DNA of 64,000 nt from CBFDBF01 sp050287965 (lineage in GTDB: Bacteria > Pseudomonadota > Gammaproteobacteria > Chromatiales > Chromatiaceae), in contig JBNKCX010000003.1 of assembly GCA_050287965.1 (NCBI GenBank), positions 88,442 through 152,441 of the forward strand, read 5' to 3'. The notes beneath the pieces were generated by a model, which saw only the letters and a list, made by a program, of their open reading frames with translations, searched no databases and had not been told where the DNA came from. The position numbers and the translations under genes were made by a program. Positions 42,557 to 52,028 of this stretch are shown here, piece by piece (the first letter of the stretch is position 1; each line of letters opens with the position of its first letter).

Positions 42557-43777
42557 ATGACCGACGATTCGACCAGTTCTTTGCAGAAGATCAAGAGCGC
42601 GCTGGATCAGGCGCTCGTCTGTGTCTTTATGTTCAACCCGGAAACACTCAGGTTCTGGTATGTGAACCAGGGCGCGCTCAACCAGGTGGGGTACGGGAGA
42701 GAAGAACTCCTGGAAATGACGCCTCTGGATTTGACGCCGGAATTCACGGAGGAACGTTTCCGGAAATTGATTGCTCCGGTGTGTGACGGCAGCGAGATTT
42801 CCGTACGATTTGAGACCGAGCATAAACATAAAGACGGGAGCATGATACCGGTCGACATTTTCCTGCAATATGTGGCTATGGATGACGGGCAGCCGTTGGT
42901 TGTCGCGTTCGCGCGAGACATCGCGGATAAGAAGGCGCAAGAGATCCAGCTCAGACATTTGCAGAAAATGGAGTCGATAGGTCAACTTGCAGCCGGTATC
43001 GCCCATGAGATAAACACCCCCACTCAGTACGTAGCGGATAATACACATTTCCTCAAAGAGGCCTTCGATGATCTGCAAACGGTGATCGGTACCTATGATC
43101 AGTTATTGGAAGCAGCTCGTCAGGGAGGTGTAACCGAAGAGTTGATTGCGGCGGTAGATGCCGCGAAGAAACAGGCGGATGTGGAATACATCGCCGATGA
43201 AACACCAAAGGCATTGGAACAGGCGCTGGAGGGACTGCAGAAGATTTCCATTATCGTCAGCGCCATGAAGGAGTTTTCCCATCCGGGGGGAGAGGATAAG
43301 GAACCGGTGGATATAAACGGTTTAATTAATAATACCCTTACCGTATCGCGTAATGAATGGAAGTACGTGGCAAAGATGGAGACGGAGCTGGATCCCGGTC
43401 TTCCGATGATCCCGGGGATACGGAGCAAGCTCAGCCAGGTATTCCTGAACCTCATCATAAATGCCGCCCACGCCATTGCCGGCATAGGTGGCGCGGAATC
43501 AGGCAATGAAGGTGTTATTCGCATTATCACCCGTCAGGACGGAGATTTCGTGGAAATACGCGTCAGTGACACGGGACCGGGTGTTCCGGAATCGCTGAAG
43601 AACAGAATCTTCGATCCGTTTTTCACCACCAAGGAGGTGGGTAAGGGCACCGGGCAGGGGCTGTCCATCGCCCATTCCGTGATCGTGGACAAGCACGGTG
43701 GAAGCCTGGATCTGGAACAGGATAGTGGGTCGGGAGCAACTTTCGTGATCCGGCTTCCTGTGAGTGAGGAGGAGTAA
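42557..43777 (+). CDS. PAS sensor histidine kinase
   Basis: The 406-residue kinase has a PAS domain (about 12-125, VFMFNPETLRFWYVNQGAL, EELLEMTPLDLTPEF), a phosphoacceptor H-box GQLAAGIAHEINTPTQYV near residue 150, an unusually long helical dimerisation section and the ATPase domain with N-box NLIINAAHAI, DTGPGVPE and GKGTGQGLSIAHSV. It lacks membrane segments and is cytosolic. ATG 42557 has GGGAG nine bases upstream. It is convergent with a FIST-domain gene, with 13 bases between their stops. Confidence 0.9.
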   Translation: MTDDSTSSLQKIKSALDQALVCVFMFNPETLRFWYVNQGALNQVGYGREELLEMTPLDLTPEFTEERFRKLIAPVCDGSEISVRFETEHKHKDGSMIPVDIFLQYVAMDDGQPLVVAFARDIADKKAQEIQLRHLQKMESIGQLAAGIAHEINTPTQYVADNTHFLKEAFDDLQTVIGTYDQLLEAARQGGVTEELIAAVDAAKKQADVEYIADETPKALEQALEGLQKISIIVSAMKEFSHPGGEDKEPVDINGLINNTLTVSRNEWKYVAKMETELDPGLPMIPGIRSKLSQVFLNLIINAAHAIAGIGGAESGNEGVIRIITRQDGDFVEIRVSDTGPGVPESLKNRIFDPFFTTKEVGKGTGQGLSIAHSVIVDKHGGSLDLEQDSGSGATFVIRLPVSEEE

Positions 43778-43790
43778 GATTCACCGGGGG

Positions 43791-44909
43791 TTAGAGAAAA
43801 AGGGTTAAAACACCTGTATACCCGTACAATCGTCCGTTGTAGATTTCCCCATTGGCAAAAAACCCGACCAGGGGAAACTCTCCGAGTTCCTGCTGAATAA
43901 GTTTCAATTCTTCCGAGTTTTCTCCGAACTGGTAGCGGCCGCGTCCAAGGCAGGAAATGTATATTCCGCCCAGGATCTGTTTGGCGCCGGTACGGGTTTT
44001 CAAACGTGTCAGCATACGCACCATGTCTTCTCTGGCGCTGTTACCATCCCGGCGGCAGAACATAAGACGGTCCTGACCCTCCAGATGGTCGCCGATAGCT
44101 ACCAGACCGTTGATTTCATCGATACCCATCAGGTTGCGCACCAGGTAGTCGCCGGTATCCGATCCCTTGATAGGGAGTGCGCTGAATATATAGTCTATGC
44201 TTTGTGTCAGATTGCGGGACAGCACCTCTCCGATATCCTCTTTCAATACTTCCAGCGCCGGTCGTCCATCCAGGCGGACCGCGATGTTGCCCTGAAATTC
44301 GGTAATATCGTGGGTCGGGCCGATGGGTGAACATCCCTGGGTATGGTCCGTAAAGACGGTCACCTTTTCATTGAAAATAACTCCGGAAAGATTGCCGGAT
44401 CCGATGTCATCGGCGATTTGATAGTTGTTGCCTCGCGACGATGTAAGCCCGCCATTGAGGAAACAGGCGTAGCTTTCGCTCATTACCTGTGCCAGGGTTT
44501 CAGGAATCGCCGGATTGGCGGGATCCGCATGGAGTAGTGCGAAGGAGGATTGTTGGCTGTTGCACCAGTTGCGTAATTGCGAGGTGGGTGATAGGTCACT
44601 GTTGAGAGACGAAATGATCCGAAAACTGTCCCGGGGAAACGAACCGATCATAAGAACCAGAGCCGGCTCATCATAGAATTCCCGGGCGGTGGTACAGATT
44701 CCCATGCCGATACCGCCGGTCCAGGACACTTGGGGGAGCAGCGTCTTTAAACGGAGTAGAAAATCGGGGACATTGTCCGCTACGGTATCGGTGGCGTACA
44801 GGAATCCGAGATTGGCTTCGCTTGGCACCGGACCGAGATTGCGCAGACAGTTGCCCAGCAGGTCATCAGGCGATATTCCGTGAGCGGCGGCCAATATAAA
44901 TGTATCCAT
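43791..44909 (-). CDS. FIST-domain sensory protein
   Basis: The 372-residue protein has FIST_N (about residues 1-200) and FIST_C (about 210-360) domains: GGIGMGICTTAREFYDEPALVLMIG, LNGGLTSSRG, HDITEFQGN, LMGID and the C-terminal CLGRGRYQFGENSEEL (in part) with GFFANGEI. FIST proteins sense small ligands and often act with histidine kinases; NosP, a FIST heme protein, signals nitric oxide. The adjacency to the PAS kinase fits such a pair, although the genes are convergent and no heme ligand can be established here. Confidence 0.82.
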   Translation of the reverse strand: MDTFILAAAHGISPDDLLGNCLRNLGPVPSEANLGFLYATDTVADNVPDFLLRLKTLLPQVSWTGGIGMGICTTAREFYDEPALVLMIGSFPRDSFRIISSLNSDLSPTSQLRNWCNSQQSSFALLHADPANPAIPETLAQVMSESYACFLNGGLTSSRGNNYQIADDIGSGNLSGVIFNEKVTVFTDHTQGCSPIGPTHDITEFQGNIAVRLDGRPALEVLKEDIGEVLSRNLTQSIDYIFSALPIKGSDTGDYLVRNLMGIDEINGLVAIGDHLEGQDRLMFCRRDGNSAREDMVRMLTRLKTRTGAKQILGGIYISCLGRGRYQFGENSEELKLIQQELGEFPLVGFFANGEIYNGRLYGYTGVLTLFL

Positions 44910-45086
44910 GAGTGCCCCAGGGCTATTAAATACTGTGATGCCGTCCGGTGTATTTGCGGCATAGCTCTTAAAAGAATTTGTCAGATAAAGGTTTTTGTCA
45001 ATTATCTCTCGGATACCGGCCCGGATGCCAGAAATAACCGGGCCTGAGTCACGGGGGACGGATAAGAGCAGGGTTGCGCATTCCGG

Positions 45087-46157
45087 TCAAGGAAGGGGAT
45101 CATCCGAGTACGCGATGTTTGCCTCCTCGGATTTGTGTCGCGGCAATGGTTTGTCGGCCCTTATCTCTTCCACCCAGTTCGGATTGAGAAGCAGCGATTT
45201 GCCGACGAGAACGATGTCCGCATCATTAAGCGCTTCCTCGGCGCTGGCGCGGTCGTGAATTCCACCGCAGATCATCAATGGCAGGTCCGTTATCTCGCGC
45301 GTGAGTTGTGCCATGTTCCGGTCCGTACCGAAGGCTTCCTGATTGTACTCATAGGTGGAGACCGAGATGGCGTCCAGTGGCTCGTTTGAAAGAAGGCGGA
45401 TGACCTCCTGATACTCTTCTTTCGATCCGAAAAGCGATACTTCCATATCCGCGATGCCCCAGTTTGAGATCCTGAAGGTAAGCAGACGGTCGTCCGGAAC
45501 CACTTCGCGAACCGCACGGATCACCTCCAAGGCAAAACGGCAGCGGTTTTCAATACCGCCACCATAGTCATCTTCGCGCCGGTTGGAATAGGCGGAAAGA
45601 AACTGGCTGATCAGATAGCCATGAGCGCCGTGGATTTCGATACCGTCGAAGCCGGCCTCTATGGCTCCTTTGGCGGTCTCCACGAATCCGCTGGTGACAT
45701 GCTCGATATCAAACAGGCTCATGGCCTCCGGAACGGGGTAGGGAGAAGAGGTAAGTGGGTTGTCCTGTCTGGGGGCGACGGCGCTGGGGGCGATAACCCG
45801 ATGTGCCGGATTCACTTCCGGCCAGGCCATACGACCACAATGGAACATCTGCATAATGGCCAGGGCACCCTCATTTTGGATTTCACGGACCACCGGCCTC
45901 CAGGCTTCGATCTGCGGCTGAGTCAGTATCCGGCTTTGCCGGGGGTAGCCCTGTGCGCTTTCGTAGTCGGTGACGATGGCTTCCGTATACACGATCGCCG
46001 ACCCATTGCGCGCCCGCCGTACCAGAAAATCGAGCACATCCTGTCGTGGGATGCTTCCGCCCGGTGACGACATGCGTGTCATGGGCGCCAGGCCGATGCG
46101 GTTTTTCAGGTCCAACCCCTTGATCCTGAATCCGCTAAAAAGCTTCTCCTCCTCCAT
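45087..46157 (-). CDS. NADH:flavin oxidoreductase (old yellow enzyme family)
   Basis: The 356-residue FMN TIM-barrel protein shows IGLAPMTRMSS, MFHCGRMAWPEV, FDGIEIHGAHGYLISQFLS with the active-site histidines, NRREDDYGGGIENRCRF and a C-terminal GIHDRASAEEAL. It would reduce activated alkenes or nitro compounds with NAD(P)H; the physiological substrate is unknown. A strong ribosome-binding site (AGGAGG) lies eight bases upstream of the ATG. It is monocistronic. Confidence 0.92.
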   Translation of the reverse strand: MEEEKLFSGFRIKGLDLKNRIGLAPMTRMSSPGGSIPRQDVLDFLVRRARNGSAIVYTEAIVTDYESAQGYPRQSRILTQPQIEAWRPVVREIQNEGALAIMQMFHCGRMAWPEVNPAHRVIAPSAVAPRQDNPLTSSPYPVPEAMSLFDIEHVTSGFVETAKGAIEAGFDGIEIHGAHGYLISQFLSAYSNRREDDYGGGIENRCRFALEVIRAVREVVPDDRLLTFRISNWGIADMEVSLFGSKEEYQEVIRLLSNEPLDAISVSTYEYNQEAFGTDRNMAQLTREITDLPLMICGGIHDRASAEEALNDADIVLVGKSLLLNPNWVEEIRADKPLPRHKSEEANIAYSDDPLP

Positions 46158-46446
46158 AAGAAACCTCCTGCTGTCTCTGTTTTGGTTATCTAGTGAATCT
46201 TCGATGAAATTGATTTCGACCTAGGATCCGGGGCGCAATCTATTTCGCTCAAGCTACCAAAATAGAAGGCTTCGTGCCTGCTTATTCCTGAATAATAGGG
46301 TCGAAGGCCGGGAATTCAAGATGTACTGGTGCTGGCGAAAAAGTGGGAAATTATGAGGAAATGCAGGCATAGCAACGCAGGTCCCGCGATCCTTGGTTCT
46401 AACCTGCAGCGGAGGGTGAATGGATGGGGAATGTTCGCGGACAGCC

Positions 46447-46932
46447 CTAAAATTCGTCCATATGGCGCCATTCGGCGTTCTCCATCCATTCGTTCGGATG
46501 GGAAACAAGTTGCAGAATGTTATCCATAACGAGATAGTGTTTTCGCTCCTCTTCGGCGATGGCGCGGCAAAGCTCTTTTTGCGCCGGATCGGATAATTCC
46601 TCGGCCTTCGCCAGGTAGAATTCTTCACTCCTTTTCTCAACATCGCGGGCCTGCCTATAGGCGTCGGCTTGTTCTCCTGAAAAGTTCCGCCAGTCTTCGG
46701 TGTCGTGAATTTGTTGGAAAATATTTTTTATCCGCGACAGGATAGTGTCGTCTCTTGGCGGAACAGGCTGGTTGTTCTTAAGTTTCAGGAATGTCTGGTA
46801 ATGTTCCGCCTCAGCCTCCGCGAGCATATCGAAGATCTGCTTCATACCTATATTGCCGGCCTGCTCTGAAAGTTTCCGGTAATAGGCCTCACCATCCTTT
46901 TCCATTTTGAGAGCGTATTCGACGATATCCAT
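46447..46932 (-). CDS. Ferritin-like / rubrerythrin-type diiron protein
   Basis: The 161-residue four-helix protein carries the diiron-binding pairs EKDGEAYY, AEAEHYQTF, EKRSEEFY and EEERKHY. There is no C-terminal rubredoxin domain, so it is a short rubrerythrin (ferritin-like) protein probably involved in peroxide handling or iron storage. A GGAG ribosome-binding site precedes the ATG. It is next to a TPR gene and the MscK gene on the same strand. Confidence 0.82.
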   Translation of the reverse strand: MDIVEYALKMEKDGEAYYRKLSEQAGNIGMKQIFDMLAEAEAEHYQTFLKLKNNQPVPPRDDTILSRIKNIFQQIHDTEDWRNFSGEQADAYRQARDVEKRSEEFYLAKAEELSDPAQKELCRAIAEEERKHYLVMDNILQLVSHPNEWMENAEWRHMDEF

Positions 46933-46965
46933 GTTTCTTCTCCTCTATTTTTTAGGCTTGGATTA

Positions 46966-47274
46966 TTATTCCTTCAGCAGGCGTTTGAGAAACACTTTCA
47001 TTTCCTTTGCGGCCTGCACATCGCCCTTCCCGGTAGCAACTTCGATACCGTTGCGAAAGGCATCCGCCGCGGAGTCCATTTGACCGTTCGCCTGCAGGGC
47101 TTTTCCATACAACTTCCAGGCCGCGGAAAAAGACTGATCCAATTCGATCGCCTTTTTCAGGTGCTCCACCGCATTGCCGGCGTCCTTCTGCTTCAGATAC
47201 GCGCTGCCGATGCCGAAGCGCAATGGGGCGCTGTCCTGTCCGGATCGCAACAATTTGAGCAGCTCTTCTAGCAT
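46966..47274 (-). CDS. TPR-repeat protein
   Basis: The 102-residue protein contains two to three tetratricopeptide repeats (LRFGIGSAYLKQKDAGNAVEHL, AWKLYGKALQANGQMDSAADAF, in part), a protein-protein interaction module. The start at 47274 (MLEELLKLL) is chosen because the upstream extension to 47403 runs into the mscK gene. Its partner is unknown. It starts 38 bases beyond the mscK stop on the same strand. Confidence 0.78.
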   Translation of the reverse strand: MLEELLKLLRSGQDSAPLRFGIGSAYLKQKDAGNAVEHLKKAIELDQSFSAAWKLYGKALQANGQMDSAADAFRNGIEVATGKGDVQAAKEMKVFLKRLLKE

Positions 47275-47311
47275 CCTAGTAGGTCTATAAAACCGCTGAA
47301 ACCGGCGGGTT

Positions 47312-50300
47312 TTACTCCGCTTCAGAGGGGTTCCTGCTTCCAGGGAATATATTGGGGTCGGCGCTCCGGAAATGAAGATCTCTTTGCGGAAAAGGTATCT
47401 CAATACCGGCTTCGCGCAGGGCCTTGTCGAGCATCATGTGAAGATCATGGATCAGAGGCAGACGCCGGATACGTTCGCGGACGAATACCCGGATCTCAAA
47501 GTTCAGAGAACTTTCACCGAATTCCAGGAAAAAGATAGTCGGTCTGGGTTCTTTCAATACCTCATCATGGGATTCAACGACCTCCGTCATAACCCTAAGG
47601 GCCGTTTCCGTATCGGTTCCGTAGGCAACACCAACGGGGATCACGATTCGGGTGATGGTATCGGACAGGGTCCAGTTAATAAACGGGTCGGTAATGAATT
47701 TTTGATTGGGGATAACCTGTTCCTTGTTGTCCCAGTCGGTAATGGTCGTGGCACGGATCCGCATGCGGGTAACGGTACCGCTGAGATCCCCCATGGTGAC
47801 GGTGTCGCCGATCCGGATGGGTCTTTCTATCAGGATAATCAGACCGGAGAAGAAGTTGGCAAAGATCTCTTTTAGGCCGAAGCCCAGACCGACGCCCATA
47901 GCCGCTACCAGCCACTGTATGTCGTTCCAGCCGACTCCCAACGAGCTGAGTGCGAGCAATGTTCCGCTGCCGTATATGAGATATTCGCTGAACTTGGTGA
48001 CGGCATAGCGATTGCCGGGTTGCAGTTCCATAGGCTGCAGCAGGGCGATCTCCAGCAGGCCTGGGAGGTTTCGTCCCGCGACGATCATCAGGATGATCAC
48101 CAGCATGCTCAATACCAGGTTCCAAAGAGAAATCGGGATCGCCTGCGGGTTCTCGGCACCGCCGGAGATGTGCTCCCATAGGACGATGTCATCTATCCAG
48201 CCAAGAGCGGGGGTCATTTCAGACCAAAGGAAAAACAGGGCAATAAAGAACACCACGATACCGGTCACCCGCAGCAGCCGCCGTGCCTGCTCGTTAAGCG
48301 CGGCCAGATTTATCGCCTCCATCTCCTCCGCTCCGGGTAATCCTTCGCCTGCGGCCTCGGCGGCCTCTTTGGCGGCCTTCGCCTCCTGTGCGGCCTGGCG
48401 TTTGGCAAGCGCACGCTGCAGGGCAAGCCGTCGTTGAGAGATGAGCAGCCATCGCCGAGCAAATCCGTGCAGAAGCAGGATCACGATGCCGATACAGAAA
48501 GAGTAGAAGATCAGTCGCTCCAGGCGGACGGCGCTGTAGTAGTAGCCGTTGATAATGAACATCAACAACACGATAGGCAGTGCCAGGGCCAGCGGATACC
48601 AGAATGCTCCCAGGCGCCACCCCTGCATGATGTGGTGGCTGGATCGGCTGAGTGCCCCATTACGCGGATTGAAACTGCGATGGAGCATGATCAGTAATAA
48701 GAACACCATCAGGAGATTGGCTATCCGGCCGAGGGAATCCCGGTAGTTTTCGTCCAGATTCCATTCGGTAATCCCAACCACAAAGGCTGCGGGCACCAGT
48801 AGAGGGGTCAGACGACGGAGGTTGCGGTAAAAAACATCCACCGCCAGCGGATCCCAACGCAGGTGCGTGCGGGCAAGGCCGTTCGGAGCAAGCAGGAAAC
48901 GAGAGAAGTGCAGAACAAAAAACAGCAGGGAGACGTCCAGAACGCTCCTTCCTAGAACCCTCGCGAACGGCGGGGCGTCGCCCTGGGTAAGCAGCCAACC
49001 GCCTCCGGCGAACACCAGAACCGGCGGTAGGGCCAGGGACAGGGTTAGGAAAAGGGCCTTCAGAGAAAACACAAAGCGGTCTTGGGGTACCTTGCCTACT
49101 TTTCCTACCATACTTTCCAGGCTGCCGCGCATACGGGTGCGGGCCATGAAAAGAACGCCGGCCAGGAACAGCAGTAGAACGCTCTTCAACGGGTTGTTCC
49201 AGACCCCCAGCGCCAGTTGTTTCAATACTGCCAGCCAGCTTTCGCCGCTGAAGAGCCAGCCGAAAGCCGGGCCAAGATTTTTCAGATCCGCCATCCGTAG
49301 GGGGGCGGCGCTGGGAATCCAGATCAGATTCCTGTTCAGAAAATCGCGGTATTGGGCGACTTCGTTGCTTAATTGCTGTTGCTCCAGGCTTAGATCACCG
49401 AGTTCCTTCTCATACCGGCTCTGTTCTGCGGCCAACTTCTCCAGCAGGTCAACGCGGTCGCGCAACAGCTCGCGCAATGCCGCCTCGGTTGCAAGCCTCT
49501 CTTCTGCCGGTAAATCCGCGGGCAGTGATTGGTCTATGCGGGCGCGTATATCCTCCTCGGTGGATAATTGCTGGCGTTCATCCTCCCAACGGAACGCTTC
49601 GACACGGCTTTTTGATATTTTTTGTCTGTACTCGTTTATCTTGCGGCTTAATTTCTTGCTGTCCGGAAGTCGCCTGCTGTGGGTGACCAGCAGTTCACCG
49701 AGGTATTCGTCCATACCGACTATTTCGACCTGCTGTTGCCCCCGGGTACGCATTTTTCCTATCTGCTTGCGTTCTGCGAGCACCCGTTCCTTGTCCAGCG
49801 CGACCTGCTTGATACTCCCGGCCAAGGCGCTGAGTCTGGCGCTTAAACCCGCGTTGGTTTCTGCTTCCTGGCGTAAAGTAGGGTACTTGTCGAGGATTTC
49901 CTGTGTGGCCTTTGCCGTTTCCGCGCGAACAAGTTTTGCCTCCTCCGCATACAATTCGTTGAGTCGTTCCTGCAGTTGTTGAACTATCGAAGACGACCCT
50001 GTCAGTTGTGCCTGTGCCAGTTCGATCTGCTTGTTCAGCAGAGACTGCCTGGGGGTATAGCTCAGACGTTCCATCTCAAGTCGCTTAACCTTGTTGCTCA
50101 GCGCCAGCCTTGAAGCCAGAAGAGTCGTACGCTGGGGTTCGCTCGCTGCGGACTCGGTCGTTTCCGCCGAACGTAACCGGGTTTCGATCCCCTCAAGTTC
50201 CGGTTTTGCCTGGGATAGCTCGGAGCGGGTCTGGTCTGGACGCAGCCGCTCCTTGCGCGCTTCTGATTCCAGTTCCGCCAGACGGCCTTCGATAAGTTCC

Positions 50301-50752
50301 TGCTCCGCCAATGCCTTGTCCAGCTGCTGCTTAAGCTGCTCAGGTAAAAGGGTGCGGTCAGGTTTGGTCGGTTGCCGCGCTGCGTTCTGAGCCTTTTTCA
50401 GTTGGGCGTCCAACGACCCCAACAGCTCCTTAGCGTTGTCAACTATCTTTTTATAGCGGTCCGCCGCCGCTTGATCTTCCTCCGCCGTTTTCAACAGGCT
50501 CAGGGTATTACGGTAGGCTTCAAGAGTGCTTTTGGTTTCCTGGTCCGGTTCGGAAATCGCCTCCAGGCTGGAGATCCGCGCCGAGATCTGCTCTATGTTG
50601 AGTTCCGGAAGGTTTGCCGGGGAACCAACCGCCGGTGTCTGCGGGGCGCTCGCCGAGAATCCTAAGGATGGCAGCAGCAGGAACAGAAGTACCAGAGCAA
50701 AAAGCCTCGGTTTCAGAGGCAGGCGGGAATCAGGGGCGTACTGTTGCGACAT
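47312..50752 (-). CDS. MscK/MscM-type mechanosensitive channel
   Basis: The 1146-residue protein has a signal peptide (MSQQYAPDSRLPLKPRLFALVLLFLLLPSLGFSASA in part), a long coiled-coil periplasmic domain (about 60-480), many membrane helices and a C-terminal MscS domain near residue 955 (GVGLGFGLKEIFANFFSG, RIGDTVTMGDLSGTV, VIPNQKFITDP). The length and layout match KefA/MscK and YjeP/MscM, which release potassium and other solutes during hypo-osmotic shock. The pore helix keeps the Gly/Ala packing pattern. ATG 50752 gives the best signal peptide. Confidence 0.93.
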   Translation of the reverse strand: MSQQYAPDSRLPLKPRLFALVLLFLLLPSLGFSASAPQTPAVGSPANLPELNIEQISARISSLEAISEPDQETKSTLEAYRNTLSLLKTAEEDQAAADRYKKIVDNAKELLGSLDAQLKKAQNAARQPTKPDRTLLPEQLKQQLDKALAEQELIEGRLAELESEARKERLRPDQTRSELSQAKPELEGIETRLRSAETTESAASEPQRTTLLASRLALSNKVKRLEMERLSYTPRQSLLNKQIELAQAQLTGSSSIVQQLQERLNELYAEEAKLVRAETAKATQEILDKYPTLRQEAETNAGLSARLSALAGSIKQVALDKERVLAERKQIGKMRTRGQQQVEIVGMDEYLGELLVTHSRRLPDSKKLSRKINEYRQKISKSRVEAFRWEDERQQLSTEEDIRARIDQSLPADLPAEERLATEAALRELLRDRVDLLEKLAAEQSRYEKELGDLSLEQQQLSNEVAQYRDFLNRNLIWIPSAAPLRMADLKNLGPAFGWLFSGESWLAVLKQLALGVWNNPLKSVLLLFLAGVLFMARTRMRGSLESMVGKVGKVPQDRFVFSLKALFLTLSLALPPVLVFAGGGWLLTQGDAPPFARVLGRSVLDVSLLFFVLHFSRFLLAPNGLARTHLRWDPLAVDVFYRNLRRLTPLLVPAAFVVGITEWNLDENYRDSLGRIANLLMVFLLLIMLHRSFNPRNGALSRSSHHIMQGWRLGAFWYPLALALPIVLLMFIINGYYYSAVRLERLIFYSFCIGIVILLLHGFARRWLLISQRRLALQRALAKRQAAQEAKAAKEAAEAAGEGLPGAEEMEAINLAALNEQARRLLRVTGIVVFFIALFFLWSEMTPALGWIDDIVLWEHISGGAENPQAIPISLWNLVLSMLVIILMIVAGRNLPGLLEIALLQPMELQPGNRYAVTKFSEYLIYGSGTLLALSSLGVGWNDIQWLVAAMGVGLGFGLKEIFANFFSGLIILIERPIRIGDTVTMGDLSGTVTRMRIRATTITDWDNKEQVIPNQKFITDPFINWTLSDTITRIVIPVGVAYGTDTETALRVMTEVVESHDEVLKEPRPTIFFLEFGESSLNFEIRVFVRERIRRLPLIHDLHMMLDKALREAGIEIPFPQRDLHFRSADPNIFPGSRNPSEAE

Positions 50753-51062
50753 AGGGCCCACATAAGATGAGAAACAGGTGAAATACATAATACCGGTAGT
50801 GTAGCCGAGTACTCCAGGGATCGCCTATAAGCCGGCTGTATGTAACCGGATGCTGTCCAAACGTTCCTTACAACCGCGACCGAGGAGGTTTCGGATCGAG
50901 GTGTGAGGCGGCGAGGGTGGTACGGCCCGCGCTACGGAAGACGGGCTACGGCAAGACCACGGATAATACCGTCCAGCCCGCGCGCAGTTAGACCGTTGTT
51001 GGGTTCTCTGGTTCAACGCCGGCCCGCCGGCGTCCGGGTGGCGCCCTGCAACTCCCGACTTC
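50753..51062. other. Gene-free stretch with one palindrome
   Basis: About 310 bases between the MscK gene and the next lipoprotein gene hold no convincing reading frame. The only structure is ACGCCGGC/GCCGGCGT around CC at 51016-51033, a perfect REP-like palindrome. The end (CAACTCCCGACTTCCTACTTC) resembles the heptamer repeats found elsewhere in the window. The mscK promoter should lie here but is not apparent. Confidence 0.5.
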
Positions 51063-51992
51063 CTACTTCTGGAACACCGATTGCTTTATTTCCGGGATAT
51101 CAAGATTTTCCTTGATGGCATACTTCGATGCGATGTAGTTGACGGCGTTTGTGGTGTAAGGGCCGAATACCCGCTTTGAAAGTGTAATCAAATCGTCGCT
51201 GTTATTGCCTATGACTATCTGCATGAGGTTGTCTTTGTAAGAGATATTCACCCCCGCCGCTCCCTTGCTGTTAAAGGCTTCCGCATCATTGCGAGACTCC
51301 AGATACTGTTTCTGTGTAGCTGGGAAAGTCACGGTGATACGATTTCCATCCAGCTCAATCCATTTATGGCCGGATTTCGCCAGGGCCTTTTTTATAGGAA
51401 TCAATTCCCGCTCCGGATCATCTTCCTTTGGATCCGACTCCTGTTCGGCAAGTACCGCCTGGGAAATGGACTGGTTTGCCTGGTCTACAAGCTGTTGTAC
51501 GTTTTTTACCCTTACGATCTGGTAGCCGCTTAAACGCCGCTGCTCGTCGTAATAGAAGTCGCCGTTCGTGATCTTGACGTTGTCCAGCAGCAGCTTGGTC
51601 AGAGGCAGCCAGATCTGTCGGTATTGCTTCTGCTGTTCGGACAACTCCTTCTCCGGGTTCTCGAATACGGTCGAATCCTTGAGTAACTCGACCCGGTTAT
51701 ATTCCAGAATCCAGTTATCGAAAAAGAAGGTTCGTTCGCCGTTCACCACGGAATCGATTTCCTGTTTCTCGTCATCGGTTGGCTCGGTCTTTTTCTTCCC
51801 CTCGTTTTCCTTGGTCTGTTCCAGTTCTTCCGCGAACAGCCCTCGGTATTCCTGGAATATGACGAGCTCGTTATCGACGATGGTGTAGGTCAGAATCTGA
51901 TCTTCGAATTCGATACAGGCAGAAAGCAATAACGGCAGGGCCAGCAAAGCCAGGAGGCGCAGTTGTTTGATTATGTGCATAGTCTTGGTCAT
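51063..51992 (-). CDS. Lipoprotein of unknown function
   Basis: The 309-residue protein has a signal peptide with lipobox LLSAC (Cys26) and is mostly charged, with beta-strand segments (YTIVDNELVIFQEYRGLF, GYQIVRVKNVQQLV). It lacks a recognisable domain. It is on the minus strand upstream of the MscK gene and downstream of glgC; an operon is not supported by the spacing (36 bases to glgC). Confidence 0.68.
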   Translation of the reverse strand: MTKTMHIIKQLRLLALLALPLLLSACIEFEDQILTYTIVDNELVIFQEYRGLFAEELEQTKENEGKKKTEPTDDEKQEIDSVVNGERTFFFDNWILEYNRVELLKDSTVFENPEKELSEQQKQYRQIWLPLTKLLLDNVKITNGDFYYDEQRRLSGYQIVRVKNVQQLVDQANQSISQAVLAEQESDPKEDDPERELIPIKKALAKSGHKWIELDGNRITVTFPATQKQYLESRNDAEAFNSKGAAGVNISYKDNLMQIVIGNNSDDLITLSKRVFGPYTTNAVNYIASKYAIKENLDIPEIKQSVFQK

Positions 51993-52028
51993 GGTTGATG
52001 AACTCGGAATTCTATAACCGCTATTTTT

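Noticed and set aside
51016..51033. ACGCCGGC palindrome as terminator of the lipoprotein gene
   Set aside because: No T tract follows on either strand, so it is noted only as a REP-like palindrome.
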